Source: Bacillus sp. B1-b2
GTDB lineage: Bacteria > Bacillota > Bacilli > Bacillales > Cytobacillaceae
Direction of reading: 5' to 3'
DNA length: 50,157 nucleotides
Assembly (NCBI RefSeq): GCF_009183415.1
Contig: NZ_WEHU01000030.1
Coordinates: 1-50,157, forward strand
Shown: piece after piece, positions 18,115 through 26,693 of the stretch
Layout of the letters: each line of letters starts with the position of its first letter
Position numbering within the stretch: position 1 is the first letter of the stretch
Notes under the pieces: generated by a model
Database searches by the model: none
Told to the model about the DNA's origin: nothing
What the model saw: only the letters and a program-made list of their open reading frames with translations
Position numbers and translations under genes: made by a program

Positions 18115-18690
18115 ATGGATCAATATAATTGGATCGATACTTTTGAAATAAATTATTATACCTTGGCTATTGTTCCAATCGTTATGAAGGATAATTTGAT
18201 TTATTCAAAAATATATCAAGATAAAGAAATATATCTTTGCAAATTAAGTCCCTTAATGATCATAAAAAGAAGTTGTGATTACTTTTGCTGCTCATACGAG
18301 GGGCGAAGAGAAGGAACACGCAAGCTGATGAATTATAATCATAAACTGCCCATTATTATAGATGAATCTAACTCCGTATATTTTTTCCCCACTCATTCAC
18401 CGAACAATGTAGATTGTGTATGGATTTCATTTCACAATATTCTTGATATAAAGGAAACAGAAGATCTAAAAGTAGCTATAACATTTAGAAATCTACAACA
18501 ATTAAACATCGATGTGTCATTACATACCATTAATAATCAACTTATGAGGACAAACGCATTAAAGACTGTGCAACAGTATAATATAGAAGCAAGTAAAAAC
18601 TCGAAAATGATCTATAAAAAAGGAAGTGACAAACGAAAAAAATTAGCTGAAAATCAAGTTACATATAGTAGAAAAAAGGATTTAGAGTAA
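18115..18690 (+). CDS. comK: Competence transcription factor ComK
   Basis: ComK is the master activator of genes for DNA uptake and binds AT-rich paired boxes in competence promoters, including its own. The 191-residue length and recognisable segments (EINYYTLAIVP, IIKRSCDYFCCSYEGRREGT, IIIDESNSVYFFPTHSP, CVWISFHNI) identify it. The gene has an AAAAGAGG ribosome site overlapping a T-run directly before the ATG. The reading frame is complete, so natural competence is at least possible. The divergent yhzC and the following yhjD are the same neighbours as in B. subtilis. Confidence 0.92.
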   Translation: MDQYNWIDTFEINYYTLAIVPIVMKDNLIYSKIYQDKEIYLCKLSPLMIIKRSCDYFCCSYEGRREGTRKLMNYNHKLPIIIDESNSVYFFPTHSPNNVDCVWISFHNILDIKETEDLKVAITFRNLQQLNIDVSLHTINNQLMRTNALKTVQQYNIEASKNSKMIYKKGSDKRKKLAENQVTYSRKKDLE

Positions 18691-18696
18691 AGGGAT

Positions 18697-19077
18697 TTAA
18701 GTAGTCGGTGAATCATCCAACATAAACCTTTTGAATAAATAATATTCTAATAATTCTTGAACTCTATTACGTAAACGTGGATTAAAGTAATTATGATATT
18801 CCTCATATCCTTTGTATAAAAATAAAAACATAGTAAAAGCTTCGTCACGATTGGTTTCTTGTATCTTCATATTATGTTTATACATATAACTCTTCGTTAT
18901 TCTTAACTCCTCTTGTACAGTCTTCATCGCATTCTCCACCAAATCAATATATGGCTGTTTTAGCTTGAAATTACTTTTCTTTATGATCTCTAAATCTCGA
19001 TTAAGTATAATTAACAGCATTGGCAGATAGATTGCTTTTTCCATTATATTTCTATCCTTGTCTGGAATACGTGTCAT
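18697..19077 (-). CDS. yhjD: YhjD-like protein of unknown function
   Basis: The 126-residue protein is almost entirely helical and charged, with no membrane segment. It resembles YhjD of B. subtilis, which also sits near comK and yhjE-sipV. Function is unknown. The ATG at 19077 (MTRIPDKDRN) has AGAGGAG at 9 bases; an in-frame TTG at 19086 is too close to it. It converges on comK with only 6 bases between stop codons and no visible terminator. A LexA-type palindrome 24 bases upstream suggests SOS control. Confidence 0.7.
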   Translation of the reverse strand: MTRIPDKDRNIMEKAIYLPMLLIILNRDLEIIKKSNFKLKQPYIDLVENAMKTVQEELRITKSYMYKHNMKIQETNRDEAFTMFLFLYKGYEEYHNYFNPRLRNRVQELLEYYLFKRFMLDDSPTT

Positions 19078-19100
19078 AATACCCAACTCCTCTTAAAAAC

Positions 19101-19114
19101 AGAACAAATGTTCT
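19101..19114. promoter_or_regulatory. LexA (DinR) box upstream of yhjD
   Basis: AGAACAAATGTTCT contains the inverted core GAAC-N4-GTTC of the Bacillus SOS box (consensus CGAACatatGTTCG) with both cores exact. It lies 24 bases before the yhjD ATG and about 160 bases before the divergent S9 peptidase gene. Confidence 0.6.
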
Positions 19115-19275
19115 TGTTAATCATACAATGAATGTTTATGCTTTTCAAGTAGCTAACTGTATTTTGTTTATAGTATGGTTATCCTATGCTTTATAAGAAA
19201 TTATAGTAAAAAAAAAGGGGATTTATTTCTAATGTTGAAATAATTAAAGTATTATTTACGGAAAGGAAGAGATAA

Positions 19276-21252
19276 ATGGGTAATAAAAGTATTGTTGCAG
19301 AAGATTTATATGAATTAAACTCAGTAGCTGATCCACAGGTGAGTATAAATGGAGACTGTTTATATGTCATGACTTCGATTAATCAAGAGGCAGACAAGTA
19401 TCATTCAAATATACACTATAAAAATCTTGATACGTTAGAAGATCAACAATGGACATTTGGGGAAGGTAAAAACGTTTCACCTCGCTGGTCACCAGATGGA
19501 AAACGTATCGTGTTTGTATCTGATCGATCAGGTAAAAACCAACTATACTTATTAAGTAAGAGCGGTGGAGAAGCAAAGCAACTTACATTTTTAAAAAATG
19601 GCGCAAGTAACCCAATTTGGTCGCCAGATGGAAAACAGATAGCTTTCCAATTTTCTTTAAAAGGGGAAGAAACAGTTGAGGATAAAGAAAAGAAGGAAGA
19701 AACTAAGACATCATTAAAGGCACTTGAAGTTACTTCCATGAAGTATAAATCAGATGGAGCAGGATTTTGGGATGGATGTTATGAGCATATTGCCACTGTT
19801 GATGTAGAAACAGGTGCTATTAACCAAATTACATCAGGGAGCAATGATTATACTTTACAAAGCTGGTCTCCTAATGGTGAATACTTAGCTATCTGTGCAG
19901 ATGAGACAGAAGAAAAGGATTTTAGTTTTATCTCAGATATATTTTTATATGAGTTAGCAACAAAAAAATGGATTAAAGTAACGGAAAGTAATGGTAGCTT
20001 TGGTAAAGTGACATGGACACCAGACAGCAAAAAGTTGGGACTTATAGGAAATGGTCGAGAATATGAAAATGCTACTTTGTCCAAATTATGGGTTTACGAT
20101 CTTGAAAGTAAGTATCTACATTGCTTAACAGATAGTTGGGATGTTAATGTCGGAGATTATGCAATAGGTGATTTTCAACAAGGAGTAGTTACACCAGGCA
20201 TTCTATGGGGAGAAGATAATGAGAGTTTTACATTTATTGCAACTGATAATGGAAGTACCATTGTCTACTTTGGGCATATTTCTGGGGCAATTTATCCATC
20301 ATTAATTGATAAGCAATATGTTTACGGGCTTTCAACTGGAGGTAGTTTAAAGCGAGCGGTAGTAGCAATTAGTACTCCAACCAACCCAGGTGATTTATTT
20401 ACGCTAAATTTAGAGACTGGTGAGCTTGATCAAATTACCGATGTGAATACTGATTTTAAAGAGAATCACACATTTACTAGTCAAGAGTCTATACAGTTCC
20501 AATCTCGTGATGGTTGGGATATACATGGGTGGTTAATGAAGCCTTCCAACTATAAAGAAGGAGAAAAGTATCCATTGGTGCTAGAAATTCATGGAGGTCC
20601 ACATGCCATGTATGCAAATTCTTACTTTCATGAGTTCCAAACATTAACTTCTAATGGGTTTGCTGTATTATTTATTAATCCAAGAGGCAGCCATGGTTAC
20701 GGACAAGAGTTTGTTAATGCTGTACGTGGAGATTATGGTGGAAAAGACTATGAAGACATTATGGATGCAGTAGATTATGTACTGAATACATATGACTTTA
20801 TTGACGAGAATCGTTTAGGTGTTACTGGTGGAAGCTATGGTGGTTTTATGACAAACTGGATTGTTGGTCATACAAACCGATTTAAAGCAGCAGTTACACA
20901 ACGTTCTATCTCTAATTGGATTAGTTTCTATGGAGTCAGTGATATTGGCTATTATTTTTCAGAATGGCAGATTAAAGCCGATTTAAACGATATAGAAACA
21001 TTATGGAAGCATTCTCCACTTAAATATGTAAATAATATAGAAACACCACTATTAATATTACATGGTGAAAAGGATTATCGATGTCCAATCGAACAAGCAG
21101 AGCAGTTATTCATCGCCTTAAAGGCTCAGAAAAAGGAAACGAGGCTAGTAAGATTTCCAGAGTCTAACCATGAACTTTCTCGAAGTGGAAAACCTACATT
21201 ACGCATACAACGATTAAATTATATTAATGAGTGGTTTAAAGAATATTTATAA
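19276..21252 (+). CDS. S9 family serine peptidase (acylaminoacyl/prolyl oligopeptidase type)
   Basis: The 658-residue protein has an N-terminal beta-propeller with TolB/WD40-like strands (SPRWSPDGKRIVFVSDRSG, IWSPDGKQIAFQ, SWSPNGEYLAICAD) and a C-terminal alpha/beta hydrolase. The catalytic triad is readable as Ser520 in GGSYGG, Asp600 in HGEKDYRCP and His632 in PESNHELSR. Such enzymes cleave short peptides or N-acylated residues in the cytoplasm. It resembles YuxL/acylaminoacyl-peptidases. A GGAAAGGAAGAG ribosome site precedes the ATG. No signal peptide is present. It forms a single unit with its own terminator. Confidence 0.88.
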   Translation: MGNKSIVAEDLYELNSVADPQVSINGDCLYVMTSINQEADKYHSNIHYKNLDTLEDQQWTFGEGKNVSPRWSPDGKRIVFVSDRSGKNQLYLLSKSGGEAKQLTFLKNGASNPIWSPDGKQIAFQFSLKGEETVEDKEKKEETKTSLKALEVTSMKYKSDGAGFWDGCYEHIATVDVETGAINQITSGSNDYTLQSWSPNGEYLAICADETEEKDFSFISDIFLYELATKKWIKVTESNGSFGKVTWTPDSKKLGLIGNGREYENATLSKLWVYDLESKYLHCLTDSWDVNVGDYAIGDFQQGVVTPGILWGEDNESFTFIATDNGSTIVYFGHISGAIYPSLIDKQYVYGLSTGGSLKRAVVAISTPTNPGDLFTLNLETGELDQITDVNTDFKENHTFTSQESIQFQSRDGWDIHGWLMKPSNYKEGEKYPLVLEIHGGPHAMYANSYFHEFQTLTSNGFAVLFINPRGSHGYGQEFVNAVRGDYGGKDYEDIMDAVDYVLNTYDFIDENRLGVTGGSYGGFMTNWIVGHTNRFKAAVTQRSISNWISFYGVSDIGYYFSEWQIKADLNDIETLWKHSPLKYVNNIETPLLILHGEKDYRCPIEQAEQLFIALKAQKKETRLVRFPESNHELSRSGKPTLRIQRLNYINEWFKEYL

Positions 21253-21265
21253 GCAATTAAATTAG

Positions 21266-21295
21266 TAGAGGTGCCTTTTTGGCCCTCTATTTTTC
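21266..21295 (+). terminator. Intrinsic terminator after the S9 peptidase gene
   Basis: TAGAGGTGCC and GGCCCTCTA form a GC-containing stem followed by TTTTTC. Confidence 0.85.
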
Positions 21296-21299
21296 TATT

Positions 21300-21848
21300 T
21301 CAGGAGGTTTCTTTAATTTTAAGGAAGAATCAATGTAGAATTTTTATTTTTTTGATATGATAAATAAGACAACTTTTATAATTCATGATTATTAGGTAAA
21401 GTTTGTTGCTATCTAGCCTATTTTGTTAGAAAATGAGAAAATTATGATACAAAAGAATTTTAAACAACCTTCAAGTAAATATTTTTATTATATGAAAATA
21501 TTTACTTTAGATGGTGACTATAATTTACCATAAGGGTTAGAATTTATAAGGAAAAGCAAAGAGAATGATCTAAGCTAAACATTATTAAAGGGATTAGTGG
21601 TTGGGCAAATATACATACAAATAGGATAATGAAGGCTAAGAATAAGAAAAGGAAAATCTTTTTTCATAATCATTAAGAAGAATAGAAGTAAGTGAGATTA
21701 AGCGTGTGTTTAATGGGGAAAAGGATGGAAATGGTGGGTCTTAATCTTTATTCATTCCTATTAATATCTACTATATGAATATTTAGTAGAACAATCCTAC
21801 ATTAGATAATCTATAGATGCAGAAGTAAGATACAAGGGGTTTTAGCTG
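21300..21848. other. 550-base gene-free gap with an AT-rich perfect inverted repeat
   Basis: No open frame with a ribosome site is present. At 21473-21507 AAGTAAATATTTT and AAAATATTTACTT form a perfect 13-base inverted repeat with a 9-base centre, just before a TATAAT-like element near 21520. A second, weaker repeat (CTACTA..TAGTAG) lies near 21768-21789, about 60 bases before yhjE. The stretch may be regulatory for yhjE-sipV or carry a short unrecognised RNA. Confidence 0.5.
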
Positions 21849-22469
21849 ATGGATATTAATACACTAAAAGAATGGTTTACATTAGAAGGCATTATGCAAT
21901 TAATTGAAAGTTATCGCTCATTCGGTCCCATCCCTGGAATTCTTTTGCCCTTGTTAGAAGCTTTCATTCCTTTTTTACCTCTTTTTGTTTTTATCATGGC
22001 TAATGTGAATGCATTTGGCTATTGGATAGGATTTCTTTGTTCATGGGGTGGGACGGTAATAGGTGCATTACTAGTGTTTTTGATTGTTAGAAAATATGGA
22101 CAAAAGAAGCTATTAAGTTTCTTAAGAAATCATAAAAAAGTACAAAAGCCGATGATATGGATAGAAAAGCATGGATTTGGTCCATTATTTATATTACTTT
22201 GCTTCCCTTTTACACCATCAGCATTAGTTAATATTGTTGCTGGATTATCAAGAATAAAAATGAGTCAATATGTACTAGCAGTTGTGGCTGGGAAATTCGT
22301 TATGATCAGTATCGTTAGTTTTATCGGTTACGATATAACAGCGCTCATTCAAAAGCCTTTAAGAACAATTCCCGTTGTTATAGCAATCTTTATTCTTTGG
22401 TATGTTGGTAAAATAGTCGAAAAAAAATTAAATAATACAGATGTAGAGAATAAAGAGAGAAGTCATTAA
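21849..22469 (+). CDS. yhjE: TVP38/TMEM64 (DedA-like) membrane protein YhjE
   Basis: This 206-residue membrane protein belongs to the TVP38/TMEM64 (VTT, SNARE-associated) family. The family motif region GPIPGILLPLLEAFIPFLPLFVFIMANVNAFG begins near residue 26, and the FGPLFILLCFPFTPSALVNIVAGLSRI core near 112; five or so membrane helices are expected. The VTT fold is linked to lipid scrambling or flipping, and the bacterial role is not settled. sipV follows 36 bases later, as in B. subtilis. CAAGGGGTTTTAGCTG is a modest ribosome site. Confidence 0.85.
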   Translation: MDINTLKEWFTLEGIMQLIESYRSFGPIPGILLPLLEAFIPFLPLFVFIMANVNAFGYWIGFLCSWGGTVIGALLVFLIVRKYGQKKLLSFLRNHKKVQKPMIWIEKHGFGPLFILLCFPFTPSALVNIVAGLSRIKMSQYVLAVVAGKFVMISIVSFIGYDITALIQKPLRTIPVVIAIFILWYVGKIVEKKLNNTDVENKERSH

Positions 22470-22505
22470 GAATTACTAGCAAATCTTATTTGGAGGAGAT
22501 AGAGA

Positions 22506-23060
22506 TTGAGAGAAGCAATAAAAAAAGAAAGCATAGAATGGTTAAAAGCATTTGGAATAGGTATTATCATCTTTATTATTATTCGTGCTTTTCTCTTCTC
22601 CAATTATGTAGTAGATGGTGAGTCCATGTTGCCAACATTACAGGATGGAAACAAATTAATTGTCAATAAATTAGGTTATAGGATGACTGGTTTTGAGCAT
22701 TTCGATGTGATTGTATTTCATGCTAATGAAAAAGAAGACTACGTAAAAAGAGTAATTGGAGTACCTGGGGATAAAATAGAATACCGTGACGATCAGTTAT
22801 ATATTAATGGAAATAGATACGAGGAGCCCTTTTTAAATTTTTACCGAAATCAAGTATCATCTGGCCGATTAACTGGTAATTTCACTTTAGAGGAACTAAC
22901 AGGGGAAAAAATTGTGCCAAAAGGAAAGTTATTTGTCTTAGGGGATAATCGTCTAGGAAGCTGGGATAGTCGCCATTTCGGTTTTATACCAATAGAAGAT
23001 GTAGTGGGGAAAGTAAACTTAAGATATTGGCCGTTTAACGAAATACAATATTCTTTTTAA
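22506..23060 (+). CDS. sipV: Type I signal peptidase (SipV-like)
   Basis: Signal peptidase I cleaves signal peptides of secreted proteins on the outer membrane face. The 184-residue protein has a single N-terminal anchor (about residues 15-33), then the catalytic dyad: Ser40 in DGESMLPTL and Lys81 in DYVKRVIGVPGD, and the conserved GDNRLGSWDSRHFG box near residue 146. It starts with TTG after TTGGAGGAGATAGAGA. Position behind yhjE supports the sipV name rather than another Sip paralogue. Confidence 0.9.
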   Translation: MREAIKKESIEWLKAFGIGIIIFIIIRAFLFSNYVVDGESMLPTLQDGNKLIVNKLGYRMTGFEHFDVIVFHANEKEDYVKRVIGVPGDKIEYRDDQLYINGNRYEEPFLNFYRNQVSSGRLTGNFTLEELTGEKIVPKGKLFVLGDNRLGSWDSRHFGFIPIEDVVGKVNLRYWPFNEIQYSF

Positions 23061-23090
23061 AAAGAACTCATTTTTTGGGTTCTTTTTTTT
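23059..23090 (+). terminator. Intrinsic terminator after sipV
   Basis: AAAGAACTCA pairs with TGGGTTCTTT across a T-rich loop and is followed by a run of T residues. Confidence 0.82.
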
Positions 23091-23126
23091 ATTGATACAC
23101 CAAAAAATCCCAGAGTTTTCATAGCT

Positions 23127-23146
23127 ATAGAAACATGTGTTTCTAT
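23127..23146. promoter_or_regulatory. Palindrome in the addBA promoter region
   Basis: ATAGAAAC and GTTTCTAT are perfect arms around ATGT. The layout AAAC-N4-GTTT is one base per arm away from the LexA core GAAC-N4-GTTC. It lies about 50 bases before the addB ATG, close to a -10-like TATGAT. Confidence 0.45.
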
Positions 23147-23195
23147 GATATGATAAGATGATAGAAGAATTACGTAGATGAAAAGGAGGTTAAAT

Positions 23196-26100
23196 ATGGC
23201 CATTCGTTTATTAGCCGGAAGATCTGGTACAGGAAAAACAACTAAGTGTATAGAAGAAATACAAGCTAAATTAATAGAAAGCCCTGAAGGAAAACCTATC
23301 ATATATTTAGTTCCAGATCAAATGACCTTTCTCTCTGATCAACGGTTAATCACAGGACCTATTGTTCAAGGTATGTTTCGTGCACAAGTATATAGCTTTA
23401 CGCGTCTAGCTTGGAGAATATTACAAGAAACAGGTGGAATTAGCCGTTATCATATTAATAGTGTAGGTGTTAATATGCTGATCAGAAGGATTATTGAAGA
23501 AAATAAGCATGAATTAACTCTTTTTAAAAAAGTAGCAGATAAAAATGGTTTTATTGAACAAGTAGAGCAACTTGTTACTGAATTTAGAAGGTATACAATA
23601 ACACCTGAAGCACTCTTAAACACCAAAAGTCAAATTACAGAAGAAACAGGATCAAATAAAGCTCTACAAGATAAAATACGAGATCTTGAAGTGATCTATG
23701 AGAAATTCGAACAAAGCATCATGGGTAAGTATATTGATGGAGAAGACTATTTTCGCTTGTTAGCAGAAAATATTACTACATCTACTTACTTAAAAGATGC
23801 CGAAATTTATATAGATGGCTTTTATAGTTTTACTCCACAAGAGTATTTAATCATTCAGCAATTAATGATCACTTGTAAACATGTAACTATAACAAATACA
23901 TTAAATCCTAAGAATATAAAAAGTAACATAGAGGATTTAAGCTTATTCCGCATGACCAATGAAACGTTTGAAACACTATCCTCTATGGCTAATCAATTAG
24001 GCAAGGAAGTCGAAGTTATACAATTAGAGAATTTTATGAGTAATACGCCTCTTTCCTTAAATCATTTGGAACAGCACTTTGATAGCAGACCAAGTAGGAG
24101 TTTTGATGGAGAAACAAATGTCATCTTTGCAGAAAGTATTAATTTAAGAGCTGAAATCGAAGGAATTGCAAGAGAAATAATAAAGCTGATTAGAAATAAA
24201 CATTATCGTTATCGAAACATAAGCTTGTTATCTCGAAACATGGGAGAATATAAAAATATTATAGAGACGGTGTTTCAAGATTACAATATACCATTTTTTA
24301 TAGACCAGAAAAATTCCATGCACGATCATCCACTTGTAGAGCTTCTTCGTTCCACTTTGGAAATTTTTGAAACTAACTGGCGTTATGAACCTGTTTTTCG
24401 TTCTATTAAAACAGAGTTATTATTTCCCTTACATGAACGGAAAAATAATATTCGAGAAAAAGTAGATAGATTAGAAAATTATTGCCTTGCTTATGGAATT
24501 AAGGGGAAAAAATGGACATCAAAGGAAAGATGGAAATATAGAAGAATTCAAGGTCTTGAATGGGAAAATGAGGGACAAACAGATTACGAGCGTAAAATAG
24601 AGCAAGAATTAAATGAATTGCGTCTGTCTTTAACAGCACCATTGACAAGACTTCAAAACCGTCTAAAGAGACGAAAAACAGGTAGAGAAAAATGTGAAGC
24701 TCTCTATGTATTTCTAGAAGAGCTAGAAATACCAGTAAAGATGGAGTATTGGAAGAATGAGCTAGAGGAAAAGGGTCAATTAGTAAAAGCAGGAGAACAT
24801 GATCAGGCTTGGAACAGTATCGTAGATTTATTCGATCAATTTGTAGAGATACTAGGAGAAGAAGAAATTTCTGCTAAACAATTTGCTTCCGTTATTGGAG
24901 CTGGACTGGATTCGTTAAAATTTTCGCTTGTACCACCTGCGATGGATCAAGTGATTGTTGCCGATCTTGAGCAATCTCGTTTAGATGATATAAAAGTCGC
25001 ATTTGTTATTGGATTAAACGAAGGCGTATTTCCTTCTAAGTTTCAGGATGAGGGAATACTTGCAGATAGTGATAGAGAATTATTAATGCAAAAGGGAATG
25101 AAGCTAGCACCCACAAGTAAAACAAGATTGTTAGATGAAGAATTCCTAGCATATAAAGCTTTTACTACACCAGCGGAATCCCTCTATTTAAGCTATCCTT
25201 TAGCAAATGATGAAGGGAAATCCATTTTACCATCCACATATATAAAGAAAATGAGAGATTTATTTCCAGAAGCTGCAACGCTTTACTTTATGTCTGATCC
25301 GAAAGACTTACCAGAAGAAAGTCAACTAGATTATGCTGTTCATTATAAAACAACCCTCTCTTATCTGACAGGTCAATTACAATTGAAAAAGAGGAATTAT
25401 CCGATTTATGATTTTTGGTGGGATATTTATAACCAGTATATGGATAATGTTAATTGGAAAGAGCCAGCTACAAAAGTTTTCTCTAGTTTAACCTATCAAA
25501 ACAAAGCTACTAATCTTACGGAACAAACGAGTACAGAGTTATATGGTGATACGATATCAGCGAGTGTGTCTAGAATGGAGCTATTTCATGCATGTCCATT
25601 TTCTCATTTTGCCAATCATGGATTGAAGTTAAGAGAACGTCAAGTTTATCGCTTAGAGGCTCCTGCAATTGGCGACTTATTTCATGCTGCCTTAAAGTAT
25701 ATTGCAGAAACAGTACTAGTTCAGAATTTAATGTGGTCTAAGCTTACGAGAGAACAGTGTGAACAACTAGCGCGGGACGCAGTAGATATGCTTGCTCCTA
25801 AATTACAAAATGAAATTTTATTATCTACTAATAAACACCACTATATTAAACGAAAACTAGAACAAATCATTAGCAGAGCTTCCTTTATCTTAAGCGAACA
25901 TGCAAAGCATAGTGGTTTTTCTCCCATCGATTTGGAATTAGAGTTTGGGCCTAAAGGAAAGCTACCTTCTATTACTTTTCCTTTAAAAAATGGTTCCAAA
26001 ATGAATTTGGTAGGAAGAATTGATCGTGTAGATAAAGCGGAAATGGGGGATGATGTGTATCTTCGAGTTATTGACTATAAATCAAGTGCACATGATCTAA

Positions 26101-26693
26101 ATATGAATGAAGTTTATTATGGCTTGTCCTTACAGATGCTTACCTACTTAGATTTGATTATGGAAAACAGTACTATATTAGTAGATAAAAAAGCTAACCC
26201 TGCAGGAGTCTTATATTTCCACGTGCACAATCCAATGATTACTAGTAAAAAGATTCTCACATTAGATGAAATAGAAGAAGAATTATTGAAGAAGTTTAAA
26301 ATGAATGGATTAATGCTTGGCGAAGAAAATGTTATTCATTTAATGGATGAAACACTAGAAAAAGGTAATTCACCTATCGTTCCAGCAGGATTTAAAACTG
26401 ATGGAACACTTACGAAAGCATCAAAGGTGGCATCCAAAGAAGATTTTCAACATATGCAAAAATTTGTTCGACACAAGTATCAAGAAAGTGGCGACAAAAT
26501 TATTAGTGGTTCGGTTGGCATTGAGCCATATCAATTAAAGGAAAAGAAGCCATGTACTTTTTGTTCTTTTAAATCTGTTTGTCAATTCGATGAATCACTG
26601 GAAAGCAATCAATATAGAAATTTACCTTCGTATTCCAAGGATGAAGTATTAGGGCTAATACGAAAGGAGGCTAAACTGAATGAACATTCCTGA
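23196..26693 (+). CDS. addB: ATP-dependent helicase/deoxyribonuclease subunit AddB
   Basis: AddB pairs with AddA to process double-strand DNA ends for recombination (RecBCD equivalent). The 1165-residue protein has Walker A GRSGTGKT at residues 8-15, an inactivated helicase body that recognises Chi in characterised relatives, and a C-terminal RecB-like nuclease with VIDYKS. The iron-sulfur cysteines are Cys800, Cys1120, Cys1123 and Cys1129, the expected one-plus-three arrangement. The ATG at 23196 follows AAAAGGAGGTTAAAT. It overlaps addA by 14 bases. Confidence 0.95.
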   Translation: MAIRLLAGRSGTGKTTKCIEEIQAKLIESPEGKPIIYLVPDQMTFLSDQRLITGPIVQGMFRAQVYSFTRLAWRILQETGGISRYHINSVGVNMLIRRIIEENKHELTLFKKVADKNGFIEQVEQLVTEFRRYTITPEALLNTKSQITEETGSNKALQDKIRDLEVIYEKFEQSIMGKYIDGEDYFRLLAENITTSTYLKDAEIYIDGFYSFTPQEYLIIQQLMITCKHVTITNTLNPKNIKSNIEDLSLFRMTNETFETLSSMANQLGKEVEVIQLENFMSNTPLSLNHLEQHFDSRPSRSFDGETNVIFAESINLRAEIEGIAREIIKLIRNKHYRYRNISLLSRNMGEYKNIIETVFQDYNIPFFIDQKNSMHDHPLVELLRSTLEIFETNWRYEPVFRSIKTELLFPLHERKNNIREKVDRLENYCLAYGIKGKKWTSKERWKYRRIQGLEWENEGQTDYERKIEQELNELRLSLTAPLTRLQNRLKRRKTGREKCEALYVFLEELEIPVKMEYWKNELEEKGQLVKAGEHDQAWNSIVDLFDQFVEILGEEEISAKQFASVIGAGLDSLKFSLVPPAMDQVIVADLEQSRLDDIKVAFVIGLNEGVFPSKFQDEGILADSDRELLMQKGMKLAPTSKTRLLDEEFLAYKAFTTPAESLYLSYPLANDEGKSILPSTYIKKMRDLFPEAATLYFMSDPKDLPEESQLDYAVHYKTTLSYLTGQLQLKKRNYPIYDFWWDIYNQYMDNVNWKEPATKVFSSLTYQNKATNLTEQTSTELYGDTISASVSRMELFHACPFSHFANHGLKLRERQVYRLEAPAIGDLFHAALKYIAETVLVQNLMWSKLTREQCEQLARDAVDMLAPKLQNEILLSTNKHHYIKRKLEQIISRASFILSEHAKHSGFSPIDLELEFGPKGKLPSITFPLKNGSKMNLVGRIDRVDKAEMGDDVYLRVIDYKSSAHDLNMNEVYYGLSLQMLTYLDLIMENSTILVDKKANPAGVLYFHVHNPMITSKKILTLDEIEEELLKKFKMNGLMLGEENVIHLMDETLEKGNSPIVPAGFKTDGTLTKASKVASKEDFQHMQKFVRHKYQESGDKIISGSVGIEPYQLKEKKPCTFCSFKSVCQFDESLESNQYRNLPSYSKDEVLGLIRKEAKLNEHS

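Noticed and set aside
21444-21533. Short open frame starting ATGATACAAAAG in the 550-base gap
   Set aside because: Only 29 residues, no ribosome site, and it runs over the inverted repeat; best treated as chance.
21680-21760. Purine-rich stretch with GATTAAG/CTTAATC ends, considered as a riboswitch
   Set aside because: No known aptamer core could be recognised and the inner stem does not pair well.
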